A stretch of 64,000 bases of DNA from Hippasteria phrygiana (Eukaryota; Echinodermata; Asteroidea; Valvatida; Goniasteridae), in assembly GCA_037893225.1 (NCBI GenBank), contig JAZGUH010000719.1, forward strand, positions 1,178,001 through 1,242,000. The letters are read 5' to 3'. Made by a program: the position numbers and the translations under genes. Positions 33,601-38,775 of this stretch are shown here, in pieces. Under the pieces are notes generated by a model. That model worked only from the letters and a program-made list of their open reading frames with translations. It was not told the origin of the DNA and did not search any database. Each line of letters opens with the position of its first letter. Positions within the stretch are counted from its first letter, which is position 1.

Positions 33601-33690
33601 ACTGAAGAGGTTGGGAACAAATCTTCGAATGTGGAAGATTTGGGTTCAAGAGAGGATGACATTGATGGACTGGAATCACAAGAGTTGTAG
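448..33690 (+). CDS. SNX25: Sorting nexin 25 (PXA-RGS-PX-nexin C protein), spliced gene
   Basis: Membrane-anchored sorting nexin of the Mdm1/SNX13/SNX14/SNX19/SNX25 group, which works at endosome and ER membranes; vertebrate SNX25 is linked to TGF-beta receptor turnover. Coding exons seen: 448-681, 2505-2580, 9557-9614, 10875-10948, 13234-13406, 14337-14523, 14772-14916, 16936-17144, 17868-17907, 19389-19508, 20486-20671, 21571-21726, 22765-22896, 24462-24599, 25294-25407, 27194-27279, 28339-28455, 29988-30128, 30701-30882, 32021-32121, 33232-33690. All junctions are GT-AG and phases agree, except that an exon of roughly 85-90 nt is needed between the second and third listed. Domain order is two hydrophobic helices, PXA, RGS, coiled coil, PX and nexin C, then an acidic tail. 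The total is about 1040 residues without the missing exon, longer than the 840-residue vertebrate form because of the N-terminal helices and the tail. The assignment rests on remembered family sequence, not a search. Confidence 0.95.
932..1879. mobile_element. TA-flanked DNA transposon remnant, TIR GGGGAGAT(T)AGTTGGAAC
   Basis: The left end reads GGGGAGATGGGGGTTAGTTG and the right end is the inverse GTTCCAACTAATCTCCCC, both next to TA (930-931 and 1880-1881). Inside, GTTGGAACATGTTCCAAC palindromes repeat the terminal word. No coding sequence was recognised, so it is a non-autonomous element in the first SNX25 intron. Confidence 0.7.
2505..2580 (+). CDS. SNX25: SNX25 exon: lead into PXA domain
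   Basis: The acceptor is ACAG and the donor GTACGC. It encodes a basic stretch and then MVVSRNMDKAIKE, the conserved segment just before the PXA core. It ends with one extra base (phase 1). The exon that should follow was not found. Confidence 0.85.
2868..3518 (+). pseudogene. Crypton-like recombinase N-terminal fragment, unit 1
   Basis: The ATG at 3050 opens a frame reading MADDVPEPLLTDDEIMELLG, then NTKRQIKYAVKQLEEFARHA and LDNFLSRF, ending at a stop near 3256. This resembles the core-binding N-terminus of Crypton/DUF3504 tyrosine recombinases of marine invertebrates. No catalytic domain follows; instead a long hairpin (3311-3530) closes the unit. The unit is repeated in tandem at 3519-4250. 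Family assignment is from memory, so moderate confidence. Confidence 0.55.
3311..3530. repeat. Long hairpin closing Crypton-like unit 1
   Basis: The left arm runs from GGATTTATTCAGGTGTTGTA through GAATGTTTCAC and GGTAAGAATAATTTCA; the right arm is the inverse, through TGAAATTATTCTTACC to TACAACACCTGAATAAATCC. The centre is CCATTCCAC-TCGGCTTCGCCTT-GTGGAATGG. The right arm runs directly into unit 2. Confidence 0.8.
3519..4250 (+). pseudogene. Crypton-like recombinase N-terminal fragment, unit 2
   Basis: Tandem duplicate of unit 1: the same 5' flank (GATTGGTGGATCGTCGATCA), an ATG at 3790, the frame MADSVSEP...NTKRQMKYAVKRLEEFARHA, and the same closing hairpin (about 4083-4233). It differs by a 79 bp hairpin insertion at 3693-3771 and by drift after the shared domain. 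Also truncated. Confidence 0.55.
3693..3771. mobile_element. 79 bp hairpin insertion with 10 bp target duplication
   Basis: The ends ACTGGTTCCCGGTCCC and GGGACCGGGAACCAGT are inverse of each other. The insert is bounded by the direct repeat GGCTGTCATT (3683-3692 and 3772-3781). Unit 1 carries the empty site (GGCTGTCATT once, near 3034). Confidence 0.75.
4251..5583. other. Intronic stretch, nothing recognised
   Basis: AT-rich unique-looking sequence in SNX25 intron 2. No exon, RNA gene or clear terminal repeats seen. Confidence 0.4.
5584..6458. mobile_element. Inverted-repeat element remnant
   Basis: The left end has GCATAGGATTGTA...ACACCTCTAGGTAGTG (5587-5632), and the right end its inverse CACTACCTAGAGGTGTTC...ACCATCCTATACAGTCG (6412-6458). 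The arms are about 50 bp with gaps. No coding sequence. Confidence 0.5.
6676..7094. mobile_element. TTAA-flanked element, TIR CCAGTTTGCG
   Basis: Bounded by TTAA at 6672-6675 and 7095-7098. The ends are CCAGTTTGCG and CGCGAACTGG. A second, shorter copy lies at 20065-20218. TTAA targets are typical of piggyBac and Kolobok elements. No transposase. Confidence 0.65.
7588..7817. repeat. Dispersed repeat, copy 1 (about 230 bp)
   Basis: It shares GGGTCCAGATCTAAATAGAG, AAATTATCCCAATTTTCAGA and TCCGCCGTTG with copies at 18163-18388 (same strand) and 41618-41860 (opposite strand). No coding sequence; probably a MITE. Confidence 0.7.
8071..8128. repeat. Pentanucleotide microsatellite (AATTC)n
   Basis: About ten perfect copies of AATTC, ending in CAGTTCAG variants. 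Confidence 0.95.
8179..8397. mobile_element. TTAA/CCCTAAC element, subfamily C copy 1
   Basis: The left end TTGA-CCCTAACAG and right end GGGGGTTAGGG-TTAA are near-inverse. Inside are the subfamily C words CTCAACCCATCAAAACCCAA and GTTGGAATCTGTTAGGATGG. Confidence 0.6.
8402..9556. other. Intronic stretch, only low-complexity sequence
   Basis: A short ATGAATG array near 8678-8712 and a T-run near 8985. No exon matching the missing PXA segment was seen here. Confidence 0.4.
9557..9614 (+). CDS. SNX25: SNX25 exon: PXA helix
   Basis: It encodes EDMWEFLENLVKRLKNIDE, equivalent to the LLLEDFWEIARQL region of vertebrate SNX25. The acceptor is AAAG and the donor GTAAGT. One leading base implies that the preceding, unseen exon ends in phase 2. 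Confidence 0.85.
9615..10874. other. Intron, no gene
   Basis: It contains TAATTTTCAGAAATAATTGG followed by a GGGGGGTTAATATTTTATAG run near 10278-10324. This word also occurs at 29005-29050 (inverted) and 35420-35475, so it marks a dispersed repeat. Otherwise nothing seen. Confidence 0.4.
10875..10948 (+). CDS. SNX25: SNX25 exon: PXA domain
   Basis: It encodes VRFFTSDIVYKLCDHFAEL and a short tail, matching the VVRTLLTHF region of the family. The acceptor is GTAG and the donor GTGAGT; it ends in phase 2. A MITE begins 27 bp after the donor. Confidence 0.9.
10976..11546. mobile_element. MITE with TIR AAGCC(C/G)TGTCCGCA(C/A)TGGAC
   Basis: The ends are AAGCCGTGTCCGCAATGGAC and its inverse GTCCAGTGCGGACAGGGCTT. 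Internal sub-copies of TCCGCACTTGGAC and ACTCGGGAAAAGT suggest repeated internal duplications. It starts 27 bp after an SNX25 splice donor. Confidence 0.75.
11550..12728. other. Intronic stretch, nothing recognised
   Basis: No exon, RNA gene or terminal repeats seen. Confidence 0.35.
12729..13197. mobile_element. DNA element with TIR CAGGCTTTCAAG, copy 1
   Basis: It starts CAGGCTTTCAAG and ends CTTGAAAGCCTG, with GTGAT on both sides. The interior is rich in TCCTACTTTT runs. A second copy (end decayed) lies at 16180-16579 and shares GAGTACAGAACATGCCAAAT. The right end is 36 bp upstream of an SNX25 exon. Confidence 0.75.
13234..13406 (+). CDS. SNX25: SNX25 exon: PXA domain core
   Basis: It encodes the conserved PXA core, with the order FLLHPCLINEEAQ, VEVMLVLMLP and HLLREIITCG. 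The acceptor is TGCAG. A MITE ends 36 bp upstream and a TTAA element starts about 60 bp downstream. Confidence 0.93.
13470..13915. mobile_element. TTAA/CCCTAAC element, subfamily A copy 1
   Basis: It starts TTAA-CCCTAACCC and ends TTTTAGGG-TTGA. The word GTTGGATTTTGTTGGATTTG (13684) recurs in direct and inverse form throughout. It lies about 60 bp after an SNX25 splice donor. Confidence 0.7.
14337..14523 (+). CDS. SNX25: SNX25 exon: PXA domain C-terminal part
   Basis: It encodes ALKPAVDLVCDPYFINSML and then YEEFIKLINLCSDV, diagnostic of SNX25 among the PXA proteins. The phases fit the exons on both sides. Confidence 0.94.
14772..14916 (+). CDS. SNX25: SNX25 exon: PXA-RGS linker
   Basis: It starts with YHIITEIMHATMIQDL and ends with RNLKRYINQ, the conserved run after PXA. 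It ends in phase 0 at GTAATG. Confidence 0.93.
15497..15815. repeat. Minisatellite, about 70 bp unit, about 4.5 copies
   Basis: Each unit carries GTGTGTCCCCACTC, GCACAGTCCAACGCC and CACTAGCCAGTCA. The array is preceded by subfamily C-like words (CCATCAAACTCCAACA near 15112), so it may have grown from such an element. Confidence 0.85.
15858..16042. mobile_element. GCTAAGCA-type MITE, decayed copy
   Basis: It begins GGGCCAATTTCACGG and GCTAAGCACAAAAATG and ends TGATTAGCAGCTCCGTGAAA. A better preserved copy lies at 44308-44547. Confidence 0.6.
16180..16579. mobile_element. DNA element with TIR CAGACTTTCAAG, copy 2
   Basis: Diverged copy of the element at 12729-13197, same orientation. The left TIR is recognisable; the right one is reduced to GGCCTGCATG. 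Confidence 0.65.
16695..16845. repeat. 11 bp minisatellite (GACCCGCACAA)n
   Basis: About 13 units, with variants near the left edge (GACCAGCACAA). Because 11 is not a multiple of 3, it stays open in several frames and produces artefact ORFs. Confidence 0.93.
16936..17144 (+). CDS. SNX25: SNX25 exon: start of RGS domain
   Basis: It begins CKVAKVQCERRLGLLGGPEY and enters the RGS fold at VLTLDDILSDKVARAYL. The donor is GTAAGA; it ends in phase 2. The acceptor follows a CT repeat that serves as the polypyrimidine tract. Confidence 0.93.
17145..17867. other. Intron, nothing recognised
   Basis: No repeat family or gene seen. Confidence 0.35.
17868..17907 (+). CDS. SNX25: SNX25 micro-exon: RGS FWxxVE helix
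   Basis: A 40 nt exon encoding FWLAVEKLRDSKK, the RGS helix that reads FWESVEHLKN in vertebrate SNX25. The acceptor is GACAG and the donor GTGAGG. The phase fits both neighbours. Confidence 0.9.
18163..18388. repeat. Dispersed repeat, copy 2 (about 230 bp)
   Basis: Same family and orientation as 7588-7817, with GGGTCCAGATCTAAATAGAG and CCCAATTTTCAGACC. Confidence 0.7.
18478..19070 (+). pseudogene. CR1/L2-like LINE remnant (end of reverse transcriptase ORF), interrupted
   Basis: The + strand reads NSLLYGINRNQLNLLQCLQN up to about 18575 and resumes after a hairpin insert with ARLISLTSKHSHITPVL and DVHWLPISHRIKYKL, then RSRSAASTRVWNQVPQIVKS. This is the order expected at the C-terminus of CR1/L2-type non-LTR retrotransposons. 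Stops and frameshifts show it is dead. Confidence 0.75.
18580..18657. mobile_element. 35 bp-arm hairpin inserted in the LINE
   Basis: The arms GGTGTTAATCTAACACC...TATATTGG and their inverse are separated by 8 bp (GCGAGTGG). The LINE reading resumes on the other side, so this is a clean insertion. Confidence 0.8.
19389..19508 (+). CDS. SNX25: SNX25 exon: RGS domain middle
   Basis: Forty codons in phase 0, including ANEIYQTYL, which aligns with the GEIYQNFF segment of the family. Confidence 0.92.
19509..20060. other. Intronic stretch, nothing recognised
   Basis: AT-rich, including an AATCAATTAATTAATCGATT run near 19598. No gene. Confidence 0.35.
20065..20218. mobile_element. TTAA-flanked element, TIR CCAGTTCGCG
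   Basis: Internally deleted relative of 6676-7094, bounded by TTAA at 20061-20064 and 20219-20222. The ends are CCAGTTCGCGCAGGGATTAT and ATCCGATGCGAACTGG. Confidence 0.65.
20486..20671 (+). CDS. SNX25: SNX25 exon: end of RGS domain
   Basis: Sixty-two codons in phase 0, including VYEELDETYYPSFLVSESY, the hallmark end of the RGS fold. A variable charged linker follows. Confidence 0.93.
20851..20970. repeat. Minisatellite, unit GCTCTTAAGTGAGTAAACTG, about 4 copies
   Basis: Period 25-31 bp, with length changes in the spacer TTAACTGTTAGCG. The following 20971-21570 shows nothing recognisable. Confidence 0.85.
21571..21726 (+). CDS. SNX25: SNX25 exon: coiled-coil linker
   Basis: Fifty-two codons in phase 0, rich in Q, E and L heptads (VMSKLQQVEERLGNKLQAL). 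It matches the FAVNKLRELNEKL region of vertebrate SNX25. Confidence 0.9.
21754..22036. mobile_element. TTAA/CCCTAAC element, subfamily B copy 1
   Basis: The left end CCCTAACCTTCCC starts 28 bp after an SNX25 splice donor. The interior repeats GGAGGATTTTGC and GCAGGATTGAGG. The right end is decayed. It keeps the uninterrupted GGCAGTGGTCCACAGTGGC site where copy 2 carries an insertion. Confidence 0.6.
22400..22500 (+). mobile_element. tRNA-derived SINE, copy 1
   Basis: It contains box A-like TAGCTCAGTTGGTAGAGCG and box B GGTTCGAATCC, with a weak cloverleaf (mismatches in the acceptor, anticodon and T stems, no T33). It is followed by GCCAGTTTCTTTG, which also follows the tRNA-like part of the copy at 38115-38240. 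So it is a SINE head, not a working tRNA. Full borders not resolved. Confidence 0.7.
22765..22896 (+). CDS. SNX25: SNX25 exon: coiled coil into PX domain
   Basis: It encodes LEKEIEQLKLEKFTLETYV and then DLWSDHIGKWRADICSG, the conserved entry to the PX domain. Forty-four codons in phase 0. Confidence 0.93.
22897..23577. other. Intronic stretch, nothing recognised
   Basis: A C/A homopolymer run near 23352-23374. No gene. Confidence 0.35.
23578..24108 (+). mobile_element. MITE with ends GGCCCGAAGTCCATTTAGGG, copy 1
   Basis: The right end is ACCGGCCCTATTTGGATTTAG, so the termini are near-inverse. A second copy in the opposite orientation is at 31140-31663; they share CGCGGCC...TATTATACC, GGAAGATTATTATCGGATTA and the CCGGTATGCA words. 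Confidence 0.75.
24462..24599 (+). CDS. SNX25: SNX25 exon: PX domain
   Basis: It encodes the PX strand-helix region with WVVARRLGDFHALQQRL. The RRLGDF stretch takes the place of the phosphoinositide-contacting RR(Y/F)S(D/E)F motif. Forty-six codons in phase 0. Confidence 0.93.
24647..25192. mobile_element. TTAA/CCCTAAC element, subfamily A copy 2
   Basis: It starts TTAA-ACCCTGCTAAATCCAAC and ends GGGGGGTTAGGG-TTGA, 47 bp after an SNX25 donor. It includes a local block repeating CCCTGTGGAGAC and CCACAGGG words (24918-25078) absent from other A copies. Confidence 0.65.
25294..25407 (+). CDS. SNX25: SNX25 exon: PX domain end
   Basis: It encodes ELPQVSRIPFKTVQQDFL and RLQKYL, the PX proline turn and last helix (LPSLSKLPFKSIDQKFM in vertebrates). 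Thirty-eight codons in phase 0. Confidence 0.93.
25572..26578. mobile_element. GC-rich DNA transposon, TIR CCGTAATTTTCGGAATATAGGC
   Basis: It starts TACCGTAATCTTCGGAATAT and ends with the inverse ATATTCCGAAAATTACGGTA. Subterminal GTATAAGCCGC words repeat in both arms. No transposase. A second MITE is nested inside it at 25805-26081. Confidence 0.8.
25805..26081. mobile_element. TA-flanked MITE, TIR TGGGCTCCGTG, copy 1 (nested)
   Basis: The ends TGGGCTCCGTG and CACGGAGCCCA are bounded by TA. It is nearly identical to the stand-alone copy at 47990-48270, which proves the borders. It is inserted within the element 25572-26578. Confidence 0.85.
26579..27193. other. Intronic stretch, nothing recognised
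   Basis: No repeat family or gene seen. Confidence 0.35.
27194..27279 (+). CDS. SNX25: SNX25 exon: post-PX helix
   Basis: It encodes ILQDETLRHSEVLYTFLVPT and PECLKAT, aligned with the SEALYAFLSPSPDYLK segment. It ends in phase 2 at GTAAGT. Confidence 0.92.
27501..27653. repeat. 153 bp hairpin (foldback MITE)
   Basis: The left arm has AGAAAGACTGAGATTG, TAACACCATGTGAAATAAAT and CTTCC; the right arm is the inverse, ending CAATCTCGGTCTTTCT. The arms are about 70 bp, nearly perfect. Confidence 0.85.
27827..28172. mobile_element. TTAA/CCCTAAC element, subfamily A copy 3
   Basis: It starts ATAA-CCCTAACCCTGC and ends GGAGGTTAGGG-TTAA. It keeps the A scaffold including TGCCAAGGCTGGTGTGTAGG and TTTCAGTTTTGTTGGAAATT. 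Confidence 0.75.
28339..28455 (+). CDS. SNX25: SNX25 exon: acidic linker before nexin C
   Basis: Lys-rich, then SVFSIAGIFKSTAGD, then a Glu-rich stretch. It corresponds to the SFSLSSFLERL plus acidic linker of vertebrate SNX25. The donor is GTTGGT; it ends in phase 2. Confidence 0.88.
28490..29052. repeat. Dispersed repeat beginning GGTAGTGTACACGATTGGTA
   Basis: It starts with a word known to me from abundant echinoderm repeats and ends with CCCCCCAAATCCGCCC...TGAAAATTGC, whose inverse occurs near 10278 and 35420. Borders approximate. Confidence 0.5.
29210..29580. repeat. Imperfect tandem duplication, about 205 bp unit
   Basis: GGAGGCCTTCCGAAAAAGTT and GTATAAACAAAAGAGGAACA occur near 29302-29345 and again near 29506-29548, with TCC(A/G)CGATT words between. 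A (GT)n microsatellite follows at 29584-29607. Confidence 0.75.
29988..30128 (+). CDS. SNX25: SNX25 exon: nexin C domain start
   Basis: It encodes ALISEVFELHGMFKWLRKKL and FVQSTFGGTIN, the strongest nexin C signature. The donor GTGAGT is followed within a few bases by the direct repeat that flanks a SINE. Confidence 0.94.
30152..30367 (+). mobile_element. tRNA-Ser-derived SINE with target site duplication
   Basis: It contains TGGTCGAGTGGTAAGAC and GGGTTCGAGTCCCACC; the anticodon-like loop CTAGAAA suggests a serine tRNA origin, but there is no long variable arm or acceptor pairing. It is flanked by the exact direct repeat GGGCAAAACCCAATAT (30136-30151 and 30368-30383). The left copy lies 7 bp after an SNX25 splice donor. 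Confidence 0.8.
30701..30882 (+). CDS. SNX25: SNX25 exon: nexin C domain
   Basis: It encodes QLRETVEWIVSEPMIIYYIR and IWPKGKLAP, matching the IRDTVSWIFSEQMLVYYI...FWPNGKLAP region. It ends in phase 1. Confidence 0.94.
31140..31663 (-). mobile_element. MITE with ends GGCCCGAAGTCCATTTAGGG, copy 2
   Basis: Inverted copy of 23578-24108. The better preserved end reads GGCCCCAAATCCAAATAGGG. It forms an inverted pair with copy 1 around the PX and nexin C exons. Confidence 0.75.
32021..32121 (+). CDS. SNX25: SNX25 exon: nexin C domain
   Basis: It encodes FLQSLLGKTSSRQGAIKVFE and RINKHLLY, as in the family. It ends in phase 0 at GTAAGT. Confidence 0.93.
32480..33055. pseudogene. LINE remnant in two opposed pieces
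   Basis: The + strand at about 32505-32645 reads WNDWLVTLNAKKTKLLSLSH and, after a frameshift, GSLTLPEVYDLRLLG, a reverse transcriptase segment. The - strand at 33055-32850 reads SSLVPPLRVFEHETWLF...RTKSYANSFF...VSLWNSLPGS, the C-terminal tail of the same LINE type. The two parts face opposite ways, so an inversion or two insertions occurred. Confidence 0.7.
33232..33690 (+). CDS. SNX25: SNX25 last exon: end of nexin C plus acidic tail
   Basis: It starts NLIELILIEVCPEL, the last conserved segment, where vertebrate SNX25 nearly ends. Here it continues for about 120 more codons of low-complexity Glu/Asp/Lys/Ala-rich sequence to a TAG stop. Confidence 0.92.
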   Translation, partial: NLIELILIEVCPELKDPRLLEHLEEEERKLEQQRRKEAKETAPEQQQKKNEDADEKMEDVEPEKSASNENERGSKASGGKGIAEDAVAKEDEDHVAVNDDDAAVDAVAEAVDHEDGDMLDRTRTEEVGNKSSNVEDLGSREDDIDGLESQEL

Positions 33691-34008
33691 CAGGAATATC
33701 TGGGAAGTTGTGGCAGCCTACCCTTTTGATAAAACTATACATGTATATGCAGGGGCGGATCCAGGATTGTTTGCAAGGGAGGGTTTCTGAAATTTGTGTT
33801 CGTACATTTGCCCAAAAGGTTGACTCCCAAAATGTTTCGCCTGCGAACAAAATTACAAGCAAAAAATTACAAAAATTGTATTCAAAGCTTATCAAACATT
33901 ATGCATTGGGAATTGTTCTCCATCCCTTAGCTTGGCTTTAGGGTAGGAGTATATGTGATATCAAATGTTTAAGTTGCAATGATTTCACTAAGTGGATAGA
34001 TTAATAAA
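33691..34008 (+). other. SNX25 3' UTR with candidate poly(A) signal
   Basis: An AATAAA lies at 34003-34008. A hAT-like MITE end (CAGGGGCGGATCCAGG) starts at 33750 within the presumed UTR; its other end was not found. Confidence 0.45.
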
Positions 34009-37000
34009 TTCAACATTATCAATATTGTATTACCATATTTTTGGAATGTACAAATTCTGTGTGGCTAACATGCGAAACATTTCTGGATTTTTTTAAATAT
34101 TTTTTTTCCACAGTTATGTTGCCAATTTATTAAACATTCCATTGGTCAGCAGAGACGTTGCCCCCCTTTTTAAACTGTGTTTTGGAAGGATTGTTTTAAC
34201 CCGTATTGTACTAGAGAAAACCCCAGGGCTTCCAAAATGGGATTATTCACCAAGTTCAACAACCTGTAGTGCTTGTGTTTTTCGGCATCCATATATGATC
34301 CTTAAACCAACAGGAAGAGCTTGTTCAGATCTTTCTAATGGTGCTGTCAAATTCATGCCACCATTATAACATTTTAAGAAAACTCTATCCGAACTTACCC
34401 TGTATGGAGTGCTATTTGTTCATGTCAAGTTTCCTGTTTGGTAAAGTGGGCCAGAAGAGAAAACAGCAATAACATTGCTATTTTACAGTTATGATTTTTT
34501 TTTTTTTTACACCATATGAAAGAGTAATTTTCATGAAACAAACTTCACACATTTTCCTCTTCATTCAACTCTTGAGGGTGAGATCTTTGGTTGAAAATAC
34601 AACTAGTGAGCAAGCAGTCAGCTACTTGTTTTGCTCGAGTGGTTCATAGTGAGTGGTTCAATTGACTGAATATAGAACATGTATACTGGGGGGCTGAGAA
34701 GATATTAAGCCAATCAAATAGGTACTAAAAGGATGACAGGGTGTTGTTAAATCTTGATGCAGTTAACCTCATGGTATTTTATTGGGATACCATGCAGTAC
34801 CATTAGATTCTACAAACTCCCCTTCCAAGCTATGCGAGCGTGTTGTATTATTGGTGGTTTTAGATGTTTCCTGCAGTATCAGAAGCAGTTACTTTAGCTA
34901 TGCCGTGCTGTGTGTGGAGATGATCATATACTGGATGCATGCTCCTAAATGGGTGTGGCCACATGTAAACTATATAAGTTTATGTCAGTCTATGCAATTT
35001 TGTTACACTTGAAATGTTATTGAATTTTATTGTTTTCGGTGGTAGACACTCTAAAACACCAATTCTTTTTCTGTAAAGACATGTCCTATGTTTATTGGAT
35101 GGTATGTGCCACATTATTGCAAAGGTGAGCTGACGGGCACTACAAAACACTCAAGAGAAACAATCATGTGATATGCACGTGGGTGCATCTTGCTATCAGT
35201 TGATGCACCCTCCAATTCACTCCAACATCATGTTGAATGGACATGCAGTAAACTACGTGGGGAGCATGGCCAGCTGAAAGACTAAAACAGTGATCAATTG
35301 GGGCAGGGCTTCATGTCGGTGTACTTTGCAATTTAATATGCAATGCTCCGCCGAGTTGAGTGGCAATTGTTTGCAGTGTATCATGGGAAATTGTCGACTA
35401 CAGGTAGTATACAACATTTGCTTTTGCTGTAATTTTCAGGGGGAAAAATAGATTGAGGGGTTAGTATTTTATAGCGTGCTAGCAAATACTGTAACACGGA
35501 TTTGTTAGTGGCAACATTATAAGTGATGTATATTACCATTTACATCCATTTCACCTGTTCATGTTCTTGATGTACTTTGTGAAAGTACTAGTCTTGGCTA
35601 GGCATGGTTCTAGACTTATAATTTGGTAGTAGTGTTTGAAAGTAGCAACATTTTCACAATCTTCTTTCTTTTTGGTGGGGGGGCGTTGAAAATTGTGGAT
35701 ATTTGTGGTTTTGGGGGCAATATTTGTAAAAAAAAAAACGAAGTTGAACATTTTCACCCACTTTCATTTTTTGAATGCTTTTAGGAAGTGCATACTCAGC
35801 TTTTCATGTAATGTTTTACCTTCTGATAAATGTGGCAATTACACGGATGAAAATATTTCCATAGTTCTCTTCGGTAATATCCAGCCCATTTTTGTTGGGT
35901 TGGGCTGACCATACTGGTTACATTTTGTGGGAGAAATCACCTTGTAAAGTAACGGCAAACTAATTAGAATTAATTGTATATTTTTGGAAGTTTTGTAGTT
36001 TTCTAATAAATTAGTTAAATAGAGAAACCAGTATATTTTGATGCAAATGGAGGATGTATATATATACTTGGTTGCATATGATTCAGAATTTAAAACAGGT
36101 TTTCTTGCAGTACTACATGTATTTGTTATGATTTTCAATTTACTTTTTGTATTTTTTGTCAGAAATGTGTTTTTCTTCAGAAATGCAAATATTTGAAATA
36201 TCATTAAGTCTGGTCACGCAAGGCAGTTTTTACAAGCAGTGCTGACTAAAGGAATGCTTGGGTAGCACAAAGACATATTGTGAAAATTGAAAGGTTAATC
36301 TTTTCCTATTTGGGGATTGCCTGGGAATAGAGGAATTTCACATTAGCCCCTTCTGCGCACTTCCGGGTTGAAAGCGAGAATGTCAGTGTTAAACAAAACA
36401 AAACAACGCTTTTTAGCACATTCATTCATGCATGAATGAATCAGGCCATAAAAAAAGGCAGCGTAGGCGCACGATCAGCATAAAGTTGTTTACTGTGACA
36501 TTGAGATCCTCGTTTTCAAACGCAGAGGTGCGCAAAACTCGTCGTTGAGATTCCTCTATTGCCTCACGACACAGCCCTTAGTTTTGACATCCGACGTCAG
36601 TTGGCACAACTGGTTCCAAACAAATGGAGATTTTGACTTCCTTTAACAGCCAGTCATACAAAATACCAAAAGTATTCTGGTTCCAAACATTGCATTGACG
36701 TCATCACTTCGGTGCTCTATTCTCTGCATTTTCAATCCAGTTAGATTATTGTGTATGTTTCGCCTGGCTGCACAGGCGCCTCATTATAAATAACCATACT
36801 CAAGGGATTAAGTTGGTTTGTTAGAATTGAAGGTTCAGAAGGGGAAAAAACACTGGAGAAACTTAAAATGTAACCAGCTGGGACTTCATGGGGAATGTTT
36901 CCCAAAAAGACAATATATTTTGAATTTAAAAAATATTTTTGTATGTCTAAAAACGTCTTTATTTGCAGTTCAGTTTTGAAAAAAAAGACCAATAATGATA

Positions 37001-37830
37001 AAATTGATGGTTTGTGCAAGACAGTGCAGCTTGTTCTCAAAAGGCATGGGTGCTGTGTTGATTTTCCCACGTATTTTTAAAATGGAATAATGTGAAGGGA
37101 TGAATTTAGTACGACTCGAAAGTCCATTTTGGTGAATAGAACTCAATAATTCTCACTTGGGAGATACCTGTATCCCCATGCTGCCACAAATGGTTATAGA
37201 TGTACTCCTTAAAATTCCAATGTGAACATGGCTCCCGTTGATGGGCTACGGTATGAAGGTGAACAAGGCTACGAATCATGACGTCCATCGTTGGGCAAAA
37301 CAAAGACCAAGAATTAATTACAACACAAGTACCTTGTTTTGACAATCACTTTTTATTGACGTGATAAATACCACCACCCTGTATGGAACATGGAAGCTTT
37401 TGTACATGTAGATGATCCAATCATGATTTAAGTAGTTAGACGCAGCATTATTTTCAATAAAATCTGGAATATACTTGATGGACGTTTCATTCCCAGGTGT
37501 TCGCGATCTCGCTCATGCTTCCGTCACAATAAAGTCTATAAAAACACCAAAATATGTACTTTTTTGGGACCTATTTTGACCTTTGGTCCTCACTTCAACA
37601 TGATCACTTTTTCAAATCCCTTAACAGTCGGGACAGCTGGTCCATTTCACATGGCAAGTGGGAAAACGAGGTACAGACTAAAATACCAAATAATACTTTG
37701 AAAGTACTATACACATTTAAGGCTTCGTTTTGTGCTCAGAAGTGATATGGTGAAAAAAGGTAGAGAAACTCAGATTTCTTCCTATGTATACTTGCTTTAT
37801 TACATGTTCAACATGTGCAATTCACTATTA
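34009..37830. other. Intergenic stretch without recognised genes
   Basis: It holds a repeat word shared with 10278 and 28490-29052 (near 35420-35475). A stretch at about 36660-36725 (GTATTCTGGTTCCAAACATT...GACGTCATCACTTCGG) is inverted relative to about 14100-14155. No ORF resembles a protein I know. Confidence 0.4.
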
Positions 37831-37841
37831 CATGTTTGTAA

Positions 37842-38018
37842 CCCTAACCCCCACAAGGTATTCACTGAGCACCCTGCCAAATGCAATGTTCCATTGTGCA
37901 GTGAACTCATCTGTACCAGCCTTGTTGGATGCTTATACACTTTGTGCTTCATGTTATTCCGCTAAATGCAGCAACTTTTTACCATTGGTGCATTCTGTTG
38001 CATTTAGCAGGGTTAGGG
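37842..38018 (-). mobile_element. TTAA/CCCTAAC element, subfamily D copy 1
   Basis: It starts GTAA-CCCTAACCCCC and ends GGGTTAGGG-TTAA. It is a reverse-orientation, shortened copy of 40718-40987, sharing the words ACAAGGTATTC and GCATTCTGTTGCATTTAGCA. Confidence 0.7.
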
Positions 38019-38114
38019 TTAAAGAGTAGGTGACGTACCGATTTTGAAACCATATTACACATTGACAATTCACAATCATTTTTTACCATTTGTGTGGTCC
38101 CTGCATGCAACCCT

Positions 38115-38240
38115 TTCAATATTGTTTTGGAATTGAACAAAGAAATTGACTGGAGAGGGGCTTGAACTTGGGACCTCCAAATGACCGTTCCGGTGCTTTA
38201 CCAACTGAGCTACCCAGTTCCCCAAATATGTCAATATCCT
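38115..38240 (-). mobile_element. tRNA-derived SINE, copy 2
   Basis: The - strand contains GGGTAGCTCAGTTGGTAAAG, AGGTCCCAAGTTCAAGC and then CAGTCAATTTCTTTG. Same family as 22400-22500. Box B is degenerate. Confidence 0.65.
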
Positions 38241-38769
38241 TTGAACTACTAGTTGGAAGCCAAAATCCCTTAATTGCCATGTGGCCAGGGATATTTTGTG
38301 TAAAATGGAAATAGAAAAGCATTTTTGAACATCACATAAATATTTCTACCCACACAGCTTTAAATTAGCTTACTTGACAAGGTTTAATATGAAGTATATT
38401 TTATAAATGTGTATCTAAAGACCAGCTTTACATCATGTATTTCTGAATAACTACACTAGGATATCTACTACATGTAGTACAATTTAGGTACAAATGCTGA
38501 ATATGTTTGTGTCGTTTTTGAACTCTGACATGGGGTTTGCTTGGTAAAACCATGACTTTCCAGTAATGACAGAAAATTGATATTAGGTCACAGATTTGAC
38601 CTTTCTACATTTAAGGCCCACAATCGATGTGTCCGTATTTAATGCGTAACATGTAAAAATAAAAATTCACAAAAATGGAGCGGCATACTCCCAATCTATC
38701 AGTTACCGTTTACCGTTACATAAATCCGTTTTGCGTAATCCGTTGTTTTCTGTGTAACATTGTTATGCT

Positions 38770-38775
38770 TTTATT
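38770..38775 (-). terminator. Candidate NDPK poly(A) signal
   Basis: AATAAA on the - strand, about 340 bp past the NDPK stop codon. Confidence 0.35.

Noticed and set aside
33228..33895. Antisense ORFs opposite the last SNX25 exon
   Set aside because: Shadows of the acidic, low-complexity coding exon; the sense frame alone continues a known domain.
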